A program made the position numbers and the translations under genes. 64,000 nt of DNA from an uncultured Alphaproteobacteria bacterium (GTDB lineage: Bacteria > Pseudomonadota > Alphaproteobacteria > MPNO01 > UBA2964): the NCBI GenBank assembly GCA_943787225.1, contig CALSLP010000001.1:1214964-1278963 (forward strand), in the 5' to 3' direction. Shown here piece after piece: positions 9,052 through 17,817 of this stretch (its first letter is position 1; the number at the start of each line of letters is the position of its first letter). Below the pieces are notes generated by a model, which made no database searches, had not been told where the DNA came from, and saw only the letters and a list, made by a program, of their open reading frames with translations.

Positions 9052-10693
9052 AGAGCTTCTCCTTAAAGGGGGTGACGCCAACACGCCGCCAGGTTTGTGC
9101 AAATGTTTCGTCGATTGTTCGAATGGTTTCATAGGTAGCGATGATGGTTTCTACCGCATCGACGACGTCGTCATAGGAAAAGGCGGGACCGATAACCTCG
9201 CCAATCGCCACATTTTCGGTGGGGTCACCACCGAGTGTGATCTGATAAAACTCTTCGCCCCGCCGGTCGACGCCGAGAATGCCGATGTCACCAACGTGAT
9301 GATGCCCGCAGGCATTGATGCAGCCGGAGATATTGATACGAAGTGCCCCAATGCGCGCCAGCTGGTCGGGGTTGGCAAAACGTTCGCTGATACGTTGCGC
9401 CACCGGAATGGAGCGGGCATTGGCGAGGTTGCAGTAATCGAGCCCGGGGCAGGCGATGATATCGCTGGCGAGCCCGATATTGGCGGTGGCGAGCCCGGCG
9501 GCATCAAGCTGCTGCCAGAGAGCATGCAGACCGACCAGCCTGACATGACCAAGAACAATGTTTTGTTTATGGGTCACCCGCAGTTCGTCAAAGCTGTAGG
9601 TTTCGGCGAGGTCGGCGAGAACATCCATCTGATCGGCCGTTGCATCGCCCGGTGCCATACCGGCAGGCTTGAGCGAGATATTGACGATCCCATATCCCGG
9701 TTGCTTGTTGGATACGACATTGCTCGCGCACCAACGGTCAAAATCGCGATCAGCACGCCGGGCAATTTGATAATCTGTGTCGGGTTCCGGGGTCAGCTCA
9801 TAAAGCGGTGGTGCAAAATAGCTGCGAATGCGATTGATTTCGTCCTTGTGAAGATCAAGTGCGCCGCCACGGATGCGGTTCCATTCTTCTTCGACGAGCG
9901 CCGCAAACTTGTCACGCCCGGTTTCCTTGACCAGAATTTTGATACGGGCTTTGTAGATGTTGTCGCGCCTGCCGAGCATGTTGTAGACGCGCAGAATGGC
10001 TTCTAAATAGGACAGCAGATCCTGTTTTGGTAGGAAGTCCCGGATCGTTTCAGCGATGATTGGTGTGCGGCCCTGGCCGCCACCGACGAGAACTTCAAAC
10101 CCAACTTCGCCTCGGATGTTCTGGCGCATTTGGAGCCCGATATCATGAAATCGCACCGCTGCCCGGTCGGTTGGTGCTCCTGAAACCGCGATTTTGAATT
10201 TGCGTGGCAGGAAGGAGAATTCCGGATGCAGTGTCGACCATTGACGAATGATTTCGGCATAGATGCGGGAGTCTTCGAGCTCGTCATCGGCGACGCCGGC
10301 ATAGGCGTCAGCGGTGACATTACGAATGCAATTGCCGCTGGTCTGAATGGCATGCATCTCTACCGAGGCAAGGTCGGCCAGCAGGTCGGGGACATCCTCG
10401 AGCTTGGGCCAGTTATATTGAATATTTTGCCGGGTCGTGAAATGGCCATAGCCGCGATCATAACGCCGAGCGATATGGGCCAGCATGCGAATCTGTTTTG
10501 ATGACAGTGTGCCGTACGGAATAGCGACCCGCAGCATATAGGCATGGAGCTGCAGATAGAGACCGTTCATGAGACGCAGGGGACGGAACTCTTCCTCCGT
10601 CAGCTCGCCGGATACGCGTCGGGAGACTTGATCACGAAATTGATCGACGCGTTCCTGGACGATGGTGTGGTCAAACTCGTCATATCTATACAT
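9032..10693 (-). CDS. cysI: Nitrite/sulfite reductase hemoprotein, assimilatory sulfite reductase
   Basis: This 553-residue siroheme/4Fe-4S enzyme reduces sulfite to sulfide. The iron-sulfur and siroheme cysteines appear as CPGLDYC and, about 40 residues later, SGCINACGHH. Two ferredoxin-like half-domains (near residues 40-110 and 320-390) and HFTTRQNIQ, a siroheme-contact motif, are visible. I chose ATG 10693 (MYRYDEFDHTIV) because the longer frame lies in the DUF2849 gene. DUF2849 upstream and DUF934, cysK downstream favour sulfite over nitrite as substrate. The electron donor is not encoded here and could be ferredoxin or a remote flavoprotein. Confidence 0.94.
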   Translation of the reverse strand: MYRYDEFDHTIVQERVDQFRDQVSRRVSGELTEEEFRPLRLMNGLYLQLHAYMLRVAIPYGTLSSKQIRMLAHIARRYDRGYGHFTTRQNIQYNWPKLEDVPDLLADLASVEMHAIQTSGNCIRNVTADAYAGVADDELEDSRIYAEIIRQWSTLHPEFSFLPRKFKIAVSGAPTDRAAVRFHDIGLQMRQNIRGEVGFEVLVGGGQGRTPIIAETIRDFLPKQDLLSYLEAILRVYNMLGRRDNIYKARIKILVKETGRDKFAALVEEEWNRIRGGALDLHKDEINRIRSYFAPPLYELTPEPDTDYQIARRADRDFDRWCASNVVSNKQPGYGIVNISLKPAGMAPGDATADQMDVLADLAETYSFDELRVTHKQNIVLGHVRLVGLHALWQQLDAAGLATANIGLASDIIACPGLDYCNLANARSIPVAQRISERFANPDQLARIGALRINISGCINACGHHHVGDIGILGVDRRGEEFYQITLGGDPTENVAIGEVIGPAFSYDDVVDAVETIIATYETIRTIDETFAQTWRRVGVTPFKEKLYGPARH

Positions 10694-11012
10694 TGGGCAC
10701 GGCCTGTTCAGAGTAGTCAGCTCGTATCGTGGGCCCCGTGGCCCGGATCTGTTCGCGCTTGCTAAGAGGCTGTGGCCCGGCAAAGCCGATTTTGACTGCT
10801 ATGGCATAGGGGCCGACAACGATACCGCTCGTAACAGCTTCTTGAGCCACTTTGTTAAGCCTTGTCAGCGCGTCGTCATTTTTAATGATCAGCGCATTTG
10901 CGAGCTTTTCATCCCAGCTGCTGCCTGTTGCCATATACACAACATTGCCGCCTAAGAGCATGTTCGCAGTCACGACCTTTGTATCGAAAATTTGTTCTGT
11001 CTTTTTACTCAT
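10686..11012 (-). CDS. DUF2849 family protein
   Basis: A 108-residue DUF2849 protein, a small family that almost always lies between siroheme synthase and sulfite reductase in Alphaproteobacteria. It has TANMLLGGNVVYMA near the N-terminus and a short GPYAIAVKI segment near residue 70. Its start overlaps cysG by 4 bases and its end overlaps cysI by 8 bases, so translation is coupled across three genes. A role in assembly or electron delivery for the reductase is possible but not demonstrated by anything in the sequence. Confidence 0.88.
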   Translation of the reverse strand: MSKKTEQIFDTKVVTANMLLGGNVVYMATGSSWDEKLANALIIKNDDALTRLNKVAQEAVTSGIVVGPYAIAVKIGFAGPQPLSKREQIRATGPTIRADYSEQAVPNV

Positions 11013-12439
11013 GACACTGCCGCGAGGATCAGAGGTTCCCTAAGTTGATTTGAATTTCGAGTTGGGTTGGCGACCCTTTTGGCAGAAGTGGCTTTTTCGA
11101 CGACCTCGCCAATGATCAGCATTGCTGGGGACCGGATAGCGTTGTCTTTGATAAGAGCATCAAGATTGCCTAGTTGTCCCGTCACTACGCGTTCGGTTGC
11201 CAGTGTTCCATTTTCGATAACCGCGACGGGCATGTCGCGATGTATTCCCGCACTGATCAATTCCTCACGGAGTCGATCGGCAGTAGCCAACCCCATATAG
11301 ACGGCCAGCGTGGCTTTGTTAGCGACAAGAGCTGGCCAGTCCTGTGCGGCAAGTTCATTCGCCGAGGTTCCGGTCAGAAGAGTGACAGCTTGTGTTGCGT
11401 CTCGATGGGTCAGCGGGATTCCGGCACTGGCAGCACAGCCAAGCGAAGCGGTAATGCCCGGGACGACTTCAACTGAAATGTTAAGCGCCTGCAAATATTC
11501 CAGTTCCTCACCACCGCGGCCAAAAATAAACGGATCACCGCCTTTAAGGCGAACCACCTGTTTGCCCAGTGAGGCGTGATGGGCGAGGAGAGCATTGATC
11601 TCTGTCTGATTATGGCTGTGTTTACCGGGGGCTTTGCCGACATCGATCCGTTCGGCATCACGCCGAGCATAGTCCAGAACATCGGGTCCGATCAGCCGGT
11701 CGTGAATAATGACATCGGCGTCCTGTAAATGTTGGAGAGCCCGCAGCGTGAGGAGATCTGCATCACCGGGGCCTGCACCGACAAGGGCGACATGACCGAT
11801 TTGTTTTGCTTTAGCATTTTCAAAAAGGATAGCGCTGTCTTGATGTCTGGGCAGCTTGTCTCCGGTCAGTGTTGCGGTGCGCCAGCCTTGGAAGTATTGC
11901 GTCCAGAATCGTCGGCGTTCTTCCACTGATCCGAGACGGCGTTTAGCGGTGGCGCGGAGCTTCTCGGCTTTGCGAATTAGCGCCCCGAGGCTGGTCGGGA
12001 GAAGAGCCTCGATAGCAGAGCGAATTTCGCGCGCGAGTACTGGCGCCGCACCACCGGTTGAAACGGCAACAATCATCGGGTCTCGATCAACAATTGCGGG
12101 AAAGATAAAGTCAGACAGCGTCGGATTGTCGACGACATTTACTGCAATCGACGCTCGCTTACCTTCTGCGGTGACCAGCTCATCAATTGCGTGGATGCCG
12201 GTGGCCGAGACAATGAGCGCCTGATCTGAAATGTCTGTAGGAACAAACCGCCGCTGATTCAGGGTAATCTTGCCGGCATCGCTGAGGTCACGAACCGCCG
12301 GTGAAACGCGCGGCGCAACCATGGTTACGTCCGCCCCGGCACGCAGCAGCATCGTTACCTTCCTGAAGGCAACATCGCCAGCGCCAACGACCAAACAGCG
12401 CTGGCGATGGATTTTCCGAAACATAGGCAGGTAACGCAT
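11009..12439 (-). CDS. cysG: Siroheme synthase, bifunctional CysG
   Basis: A 476-residue fusion making siroheme from uroporphyrinogen III. Residues 1-200 are the precorrin-2 dehydrogenase/ferrochelatase half, with the NAD loop VVGAGDVAFRK near residue 20. Residues 215-460 are the SAM-dependent uroporphyrinogen-III methyltransferase, with VGAGPGDADLLTLRA, DRLIGPDVL and VRLKGGDPFIFGRGGEE. It heads the operon that also encodes the siroheme-using sulfite reductase, so cofactor and apoenzyme are co-expressed. The region upstream is AT-rich and shared with a divergent Lrp-type regulator. Confidence 0.95.
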   Translation of the reverse strand: MRYLPMFRKIHRQRCLVVGAGDVAFRKVTMLLRAGADVTMVAPRVSPAVRDLSDAGKITLNQRRFVPTDISDQALIVSATGIHAIDELVTAEGKRASIAVNVVDNPTLSDFIFPAIVDRDPMIVAVSTGGAAPVLAREIRSAIEALLPTSLGALIRKAEKLRATAKRRLGSVEERRRFWTQYFQGWRTATLTGDKLPRHQDSAILFENAKAKQIGHVALVGAGPGDADLLTLRALQHLQDADVIIHDRLIGPDVLDYARRDAERIDVGKAPGKHSHNQTEINALLAHHASLGKQVVRLKGGDPFIFGRGGEELEYLQALNISVEVVPGITASLGCAASAGIPLTHRDATQAVTLLTGTSANELAAQDWPALVANKATLAVYMGLATADRLREELISAGIHRDMPVAVIENGTLATERVVTGQLGNLDALIKDNAIRSPAMLIIGEVVEKATSAKRVANPTRNSNQLREPLILAAVS

Positions 12440-12625
12440 GATTTCCCTAACGAGGTTTCAATTATGAACCGTTATTTAGGGCGGCGACCTTCGATCAGCA
12501 ATAACGGCGACGCTAATTTTAAAAAATAATTTCTATAAATTAACAATAAATATAATTTTTCGATATGAAATTTTTGATATTTTGGTTATAGAGAGAAATA
12601 TTTTTCTTTTAAGGATTGTCTGCTT
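12440..12625. promoter_or_regulatory. AT-rich divergent control region between cysG and an Lrp regulator
   Basis: This 186-base gap separates two divergent genes. Its right half (about 12515-12610) is almost pure A/T, unlike its GC-richer surroundings. Such AT-rich DNA is typical of Lrp/AsnC target sites, and these regulators often control the neighbouring divergent operon. I cannot mark individual operators or assign a reliable -10/-35 pair. An AAGGATT ribosome site lies just before the Lrp start. Confidence 0.45.
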
Positions 12626-13090
12626 ATGGATGCCATCGATATCAAAATCCTCGATTGCCTGCAGGTTGATGCGACACTGTCGGTTAGTGAGGTCGCAAAA
12701 CAGGTAGGATTATCGACCTCTCCCTGCTGGAATCGGATTCAACGTCTTGAACAGGCGGGGGTTATTCGCGGACGGGTTGCGTTGCTCGATGCGGAATCGT
12801 TGAACGTGCGTGTCACAGCGTTCGTATCGATCCGAACCAACCAGCACAGCGCCGCCTGGTTCGAAAAGTTCTCAACCGCCGTATCGTCCTTTACGGAGGT
12901 GGTGGAGTTTTACCGGATGAGCGGGGATGTCGATTATCTGCTGCGTGTCGTGGTGCCGGATATCGCGTCCTATGACGAGTTCTACAAAAGGCTCATCGAT
13001 CACGTTGACCTAACAGACGTGAGTTCCAGCTTTGCGATGGAAGAGATCAAATACACGACGGCGCTGCCGCTGGACTACGCGGCGACTTAA
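12626..13090 (+). CDS. Lrp/AsnC family transcriptional regulator
   Basis: The 154-residue protein has the family's N-terminal winged helix (residues 4-60), with recognition region VGLSTSPCWNRIQRLEQAG. The C-terminal RAM ligand-binding half (about 68-145) includes EFYRMSGDVDYLLRV, the usual effector-site region. It is divergent from the cysG-cysK operon and 7 bases from the convergent end of cysE, so a role in cysteine or sulfur metabolism is a reasonable inference. The ligand cannot be predicted from sequence alone. Confidence 0.93.
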   Translation: MDAIDIKILDCLQVDATLSVSEVAKQVGLSTSPCWNRIQRLEQAGVIRGRVALLDAESLNVRVTAFVSIRTNQHSAAWFEKFSTAVSSFTEVVEFYRMSGDVDYLLRVVVPDIASYDEFYKRLIDHVDLTDVSSSFAMEEIKYTTALPLDYAAT

Positions 13091-13097
13091 TGGCGGC

Positions 13098-13784
13098 TTA
13101 ACGGTGAATCGCGGCACGCTCGGTTTCGAGTTCCGTTACGCGCTCCTGCAGCTTTGTCATTTCCGTTTTCATGTCTTCGAGGGTCCGGGCAACCGGATCA
13201 GCGGAATCGCCAGCAGGCATACCATAGGCCTGAAATGCAGGTGCCTTGGACCCTGATTTATCGATATCGGCTTTTGAAAAAGCTGGCTTGGCCGGAATAC
13301 CGACCACCGTGTCATAGGGCAGGACCCCTTTGAGGACGACGGCATTGGCCCCGACCCGGGCCCCTTCCCCAATGATAATGGGCCCCAGAACCTGTGCACC
13401 GGAACCGATGACGACATGATCGCTTACCGTTGGATGGCGCTTTCCGGGGTTGAGCGATGTCCCGCCGAGCGTGACGCCATGATACAGTGTCACGTCATTG
13501 CCGATTTCTGAGGTCTCGCCGATAACAACACCTGACCCATGATCGATAAAAAGCCGTTGGCCAATACTGGCTCCTGGATGAATTTCAATATCTGTGAGGA
13601 AACGGGACAGATGTGAGATCACTCGGGCGGCGAGGAACCAGCCCGCCTTCCACATCCTGTGTGCCATCCGGTGGAAAATAATCGCGTGCAATCCGGGGTA
13701 GCACAGGAGGACTTCCAGCGAAGACCGCGCTGCCGGATCGCGGGCTTTGATAGTTGCTATATCTTCCCGAAGACGATTGACCAT
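13098..13784 (-). CDS. cysE: Serine O-acetyltransferase
   Basis: This enzyme makes O-acetylserine, the carbon substrate of the CysK encoded about 5 kb away. The 228-residue product has an N-terminal helical part ([16 protein letters not shown]) and then the left-handed beta-helix of hexapeptide repeats at residues 65-160. [11 protein letters not shown] and HGVTLGGTS carry the catalytic residues. Residues 195-225 form a short coiled coil ([19 protein letters not shown]), as in EpsC-like forms. Convergent with the Lrp gene and on the same strand as the cys operon but separately transcribed. Confidence 0.95.
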   Translation of the reverse strand: MVNRLREDIATIKARDPAARSSLEVLLCYPGLHAIIFHRMAHRMWKAGWFLAARVISHLSRFLTDIEIHPGASIGQRLFIDHGSGVVIGETSEIGNDVTLYHGVTLGGTSLNPGKRHPTVSDHVVIGSGAQVLGPIIIGEGARVGANAVVLKGVLPYDTVVGIPAKPAFSKADIDKSGSKAPAFQAYGMPAGDSADPVARTLEDMKTEMTKLQERVTELETERAAIHR

Positions 13785-13947
13785 CTCAATGGGACTTTCC
13801 CGAAAAATTGCTGTCCTAATCCGTAACTAGGGCTGGTCGGCCCAGGCATCAACAGGAAAAAAATGGCGTCAGATTAAAGTTCTGCAATTGATCCGGAGAG
13901 TGGAAATCTATGCGGTCACTTTGATTGTTGCCGGAAAATAAATCGGC

Positions 13948-14802
13948 CTAAACACCCAGCCGATTCAGTATTGAATCGATGGATCGCGCGTAATCACCCC
14001 CGAACAAACGGAGATGGACCAGCAAGGGATAGAGGTTATAGAGATCGCGCCGGGCTTCCCAAAACCCTTCGCGTATTGGTGTGATCTCTTCATAGGTTTC
14101 GAAGAACGGTTCGCGGAAGGAGCCGAATAACGTTGCAAAGGCTAAATCCATTTCGGCATCACCAAAATAGAGTGCCGGATCGATAAACCCGGTAAGGCGA
14201 CTGTCTTTGATCAGTACATTACCGCCCCACATATAGCCATGCAGCAAGGCGGGGGCAGCGGGTTCCTCGATCCATTGATCGAGGCGGTTGGCCAGCTTAT
14301 CGAAGCGGTTCATTGTTTCGGTCGATAACCGGTTTTCGCTGAGTGCCTGCTGCGCCATGAACAGCAATCGGCGGTCGCGAAAGAAATCGAGCCACCGCAC
14401 CGTCTTGGGATTGGGCTGGTGGAGGGGGCCAATCAGCGTATCGCAGTCAAAACCGAAATCCATAGCGGTGATCTTATGGAGGGCGGCCAGATGCCTGGCG
14501 GCATCGCGTTCGGCAGCGGCATCTATGGAATCGCCGCTATCAATCCAGTCCATAATGAGGAAAGTTTCATTGGCATAATGAACAGTGGGGACAGGCAGCT
14601 CGGTGTTCTCGGCCAGATACCGCAGCATCAAGGCTTCGATGGCGAAATCGCCGCCTGAGCCACCGGTTTTAACGACCAGAGGTTCGCCCAATTTCATCTC
14701 TACCAAAAAAACACGCGCGACATTGCCGCCATGCAGCTCCTGCACTGATGTGGGTTGTCTGCCGATGGCTTCGACGATTTGTTTGTGTAATTGGATGATC
14801 AC
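13948..14802 (-). CDS. Fructosamine kinase family protein (probable ketosamine 3-kinase)
   Basis: A 284-residue member of the fructosamine-3-kinase family, which phosphorylates sugar adducts on protein amines so that they fall off (deglycation). Kinase-like features are visible: FLVEMKLGEPLVVKT with the ATP-site Lys, then HGYMWGGNVLIKD with the catalytic loop, and FIDPALYFGDAEMDLAF with the metal Asp. I chose GTG 14802 over the longer frame to 14826 because it overlaps the phosphatase stop by 4 bases (GTGA). Kinase and low-Mr phosphatase genes of these families are known neighbours in bacteria, suggesting ribulosamine or erythrulosamine substrates. Confidence 0.9.
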   Translation of the reverse strand: MIIQLHKQIVEAIGRQPTSVQELHGGNVARVFLVEMKLGEPLVVKTGGSGGDFAIEALMLRYLAENTELPVPTVHYANETFLIMDWIDSGDSIDAAAERDAARHLAALHKITAMDFGFDCDTLIGPLHQPNPKTVRWLDFFRDRRLLFMAQQALSENRLSTETMNRFDKLANRLDQWIEEPAAPALLHGYMWGGNVLIKDSRLTGFIDPALYFGDAEMDLAFATLFGSFREPFFETYEEITPIREGFWEARRDLYNLYPLLVHLRLFGGDYARSIDSILNRLGV

Positions 14803-15299
14803 CCTGCATCCGGAAAGTAATCGCAAAGTTCTGCCACTAATCCTTTGATACAGATTTCGATTTCGCGGGCGACTTCATCAAAATCCTCTTGTTCTCCATA
14901 ATAAGGGTCACGAATATCTCTGATGTCTAAATCGGGGGCAAAATCCGTTAGCAGTTTAATACGTTCCTTCGCCTTTTCTGGCGCACGACCCAGCATTGCA
15001 TCGAAGTGAGATTGATCGAGGGCAATCAATATGTCGGAATCCTCGAAATCCTGCTGGATGATTTGACGTGCCCGGAATTGGCTCATGTCCATGCCATACG
15101 TTGCGCCGGTCTTTTGCGCTCGGGCATCGGCTGGTTCATCTTCGTAAAAATCAATTATTCCTGCTGAATAGATACTTAGCCAACCACCGATCTTAGTTTT
15201 ATCTATCTCTGCCCACAAAATGGCCTCAGCTAAGGGTGAGCGACAAATGTTTCCGGTACAAACAAATAATATCCTGTACTGATCAAATTTTATTTCCAT
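14799..15299 (-). CDS. Low-molecular-weight protein-tyrosine-phosphatase family protein
   Basis: The 166-residue product has the catalytic P-loop CTGNICRS, with nucleophile Cys14 and Arg20. The general-acid Asp is in the segment DIRDPYYG near residue 127. These define the LMW-PTP family. The gene is translationally coupled (4-base overlap) to the fructosamine kinase, so the physiological substrate may be a phosphorylated ketosamine or pentose adduct rather than a tyrosine phosphate; that is inference from context. It is the first gene of the pair. Confidence 0.92.
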   Translation of the reverse strand: MEIKFDQYRILFVCTGNICRSPLAEAILWAEIDKTKIGGWLSIYSAGIIDFYEDEPADARAQKTGATYGMDMSQFRARQIIQQDFEDSDILIALDQSHFDAMLGRAPEKAKERIKLLTDFAPDLDIRDIRDPYYGEQEDFDEVAREIEICIKGLVAELCDYFPDAG

Positions 15300-15380
15300 A
15301 CTCGACAGCTCCCGTCACGGACGATCATACTGGCGTCTGCTGTGTCCAACGAGACCTCAATTCTTTGGAATTTTCAATAA

Positions 15381-15977
15381 ATGAATGAACGCGCGTTTTC
15401 AAAGCTGCTGTCTGATATTCGGGCCTGCACCCATTGTGCGGCGCATTTGCCGGCAGGGCCTCGTCCTGTGGTTAAGGCAAAGCAAACGGCGCGGATTATG
15501 ATCATCGGACAGGCGCCGGGCACCAAAGTTCACGCGTCTGGTGTGCCGTGGGATGATGCCAGTGGTAACCGATTACGGGACTGGCTCGACCTCGATAAGG
15601 AAACGTTCTACGACGAGGGCCAAATTGCCATCGTACCGATGGGGTTCTGTTTTCCGGGCACTAACCCGAAGGGCGGCGATTTTCCAACACGCCCGGAATG
15701 CGCGCCGCTTTGGCATGAAAAGTTGCGTGACGGGTTGGACTCGGTGGAACTGACATTGCTGGTGGGCCAATACGCCCAGAAATATTATCTCGGAAAGCAA
15801 GGCAAGAAGACCATGACCGAGACGGTTCGTTCCTTCACCGACTATCTGCCTGAATTTTTGCCGACACCGCATCCGAGTTGGCGCACCGGCATCTGGCAGA
15901 AAAAGAACCCGTGGTTTGAAGAAGAAATCATTCCAGAGTTGCGCCATCGGGTTCACACGCTTTTGGGAATGGCGTAG
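15381..15977 (+). CDS. Uracil-DNA glycosylase family protein
   Basis: A 198-residue protein of the UDG superfamily. The water-activating loop appears as IIGQAPGTKVHASGVPW near residues 38-56. A DDASGNRLRDWL helix and a C-terminal TPHPSWR loop with the conserved His complete the fold. Two close cysteines near the N-terminus (CTHC) recall the iron-sulfur ligands of family 4/5 enzymes, but I cannot confirm a complete four-Cys set. DNA repair of deaminated bases is the likely role. Its stop lies 4 bases before the following transporter gene. Confidence 0.83.
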   Translation: MNERAFSKLLSDIRACTHCAAHLPAGPRPVVKAKQTARIMIIGQAPGTKVHASGVPWDDASGNRLRDWLDLDKETFYDEGQIAIVPMGFCFPGTNPKGGDFPTRPECAPLWHEKLRDGLDSVELTLLVGQYAQKYYLGKQGKKTMTETVRSFTDYLPEFLPTPHPSWRTGIWQKKNPWFEEEIIPELRHRVHTLLGMA

Positions 15978-15981
15978 CGCA

Positions 15982-16899
15982 ATGTCACGATTATCAAATG
16001 CGGTGACTGTCTTCGAAGCGCTTCCCAGCTCGGTCCGGGGAATTTCTTGGATGATTTTCGCGACCTTCAACTACGCGGCGACCTACGCCATCGTGCGCCA
16101 TTTATCGACAGAATTTACGATATTTCAGCTGGTGTTTTTTCGTTCGCTTTGCGGCGTAGTGTTTATGGCACCGTGGCTTTTCCAGGTTGGTATCGGCATC
16201 CTGAAGACAGATCATTTTGGGTCCTATGCTGTCCGATCATCTTTGAATTACGGCGGGATGCTTCTACTGGTCTTCGCGCTTGCGACCCTGCCCTTGCAGG
16301 ATGTAACGGGGCTGATGTTTACCTCGCCTCTTTTTACGGTTCTGTTCGTTGCCCTCATTTTGGGAGAAGGGGCAGGCCCTAGGCGTTGGGCAGCGCTGAT
16401 TATCGGGTTTATGGGGGCGATGGTAATTATCCGCCCTGGATTTCAGGAGCTCAGCTGGGGGGCTCTCGGTGTTATCGGGACGAGCTGTGCCTATGCCCTG
16501 ATCAATGTATCCACAAAGAAACTGGCGAAAACCGATAGCTCAAACAAAATCGTTTATTACGATTTCTTACTGATGTCGGTGCTTGGGGTCATTCCGGCGA
16601 TCTGGTTCTGGAACGAGATCCGGGCAGAGCATCTTGTCTGGATCCTGGCGATGGGCATCTTTAGTGCGCTTGCGCGTCAGGGGATCATTCGCGCGCTGGC
16701 GGTCGGCGAAGCTTCCGTTGTGATGCCATTCAATTTCCTGAAACTACCCTTTACGGTCTGCCTGGGTTTCGTGTTTTTTGCCGAAAACCCTGACCTGTGG
16801 ACAGGAATTGGCGCCGCGGTAATCTTTGGTAGCAGCTATTACATTGCCCGCCGCGAAGCCGCGATAAAAAGAGCTCAAGCGGCGAAGCCGCCTGTATAG
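15982..16899 (+). CDS. EamA/DMT-family transporter 1
   Basis: A 305-residue inner-membrane carrier with about ten hydrophobic segments and the two EamA halves (residues 20-150 and 160-295). The signature IGFMGAMVIIRPGFQELSW ends the first half. I chose ATG 15982, 4 bases after the UDG-like stop, since the longer frame only reads into that gene. DMT carriers export or import metabolites such as amino acids or nucleosides; the substrate is unknown. One of seven EamA genes in this window; convergent with the next pair. Confidence 0.92.
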   Translation: MSRLSNAVTVFEALPSSVRGISWMIFATFNYAATYAIVRHLSTEFTIFQLVFFRSLCGVVFMAPWLFQVGIGILKTDHFGSYAVRSSLNYGGMLLLVFALATLPLQDVTGLMFTSPLFTVLFVALILGEGAGPRRWAALIIGFMGAMVIIRPGFQELSWGALGVIGTSCAYALINVSTKKLAKTDSSNKIVYYDFLLMSVLGVIPAIWFWNEIRAEHLVWILAMGIFSALARQGIIRALAVGEASVVMPFNFLKLPFTVCLGFVFFAENPDLWTGIGAAVIFGSSYYIARREAAIKRAQAAKPPV

Positions 16900-16914
16900 G
16901 CAACTGGTTGCGCT

Positions 16915-17817
16915 TTAACTTGACGGTTTTCTTGATTCTTCGCGGGCGATGTAGACGGTGGCGATAATGATGATCAGGGCGCCTGCGAAGGTCCAGTAAT
17001 CCGGAACTTCGCCAAAGATCGAATATCCAAGAGCACCAGCATAAATCAACCGGATATATTCCATCGGGCCAACGGCATTTGCTTCACCGACCGAGAAAGC
17101 ACGGATAAACCCTGTCATGCCGATCGTTGTCATGACGCCGATCCCACCGAGCAAGAGCCATTCGACCCCGACCGGATTTTGCCACAGGATAATCGTCGGA
17201 ATGAGAAAGATGATGGCGCCGCCGGCATGATAGTAAAACAGGATCCGGTTGGGTGGTTCGGTGGAAGACATCAATCGAATAAGCACATTGGCAACTGCGA
17301 ATGTGCAGGCGCTGATGACGGCAATCAGGGCAACCGGGTCGAAGCCGGCATGGCCGGGTCTGACCATGATCATCACGCCGATGAAACCAACGCCGGTTGC
17401 TATCCAGCGCTTGGTTGAGACCAGTTCGGATAACAGCAGGACGGCAATGATGGTGGTGAAGAGAGGACGGGAGAAGGCAATCGCGGTGGCATCTGCGAGA
17501 TAAAGATGGATAACGGAATAGAAGACGCCGACCTGGGCAATACAGGCGATGACCAGTCGAAGCATATGGATCTTGAGCCGTTGGGTCTTAAGGCCAGAGA
17601 TACCCATGCGAAAAAAGATCGGCGACAGGATAAGGATGCCAATGAAATATCGGCAAAAGGCGAGTTCCATCGGGCCGAATTTTTTGCCCAGTAGTTTGAC
17701 GAGAACATCATTCAGGGCAAACGCGATGGTTCCCATGGTGAGCCACAAAATGCCGCGAAAGTTTCCCGACAGGCCGCCCCACCAGACTTGAAATTTATTT
17801 GGAGGTTTGTCCGTCAT
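16915..17817 (-). CDS. EamA/DMT-family transporter 2
   Basis: A 300-residue, ten-segment EamA carrier. It begins MTDKPPNKFQVWW and shows VGFIGVMIMVRPG at the end of the first half. I chose ATG 17817 because it overlaps the upstream transporter stop by 4 bases; the open frame to 18093 is antisense-like extension inside that gene. It resembles its upstream neighbour closely, for example in the shared SSTEPPNRILFYYHAGG versus SKTEPPNRILFYYHVGG, which indicates a tandem duplication. Substrate unknown. Confidence 0.92.
   Translation of the reverse strand: MTDKPPNKFQVWWGGLSGNFRGILWLTMGTIAFALNDVLVKLLGKKFGPMELAFCRYFIGILILSPIFFRMGISGLKTQRLKIHMLRLVIACIAQVGVFYSVIHLYLADATAIAFSRPLFTTIIAVLLLSELVSTKRWIATGVGFIGVMIMVRPGHAGFDPVALIAVISACTFAVANVLIRLMSSTEPPNRILFYYHAGGAIIFLIPTIILWQNPVGVEWLLLGGIGVMTTIGMTGFIRAFSVGEANAVGPMEYIRLIYAGALGYSIFGEVPDYWTFAGALIIIIATVYIAREESRKPSS

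Noticed and set aside
9020..10006. 328-codon open frame on the plus strand
   Set aside because: It is antisense to cysI, has no ribosome site and no recognisable motif; long antisense frames are common in GC-rich genes.
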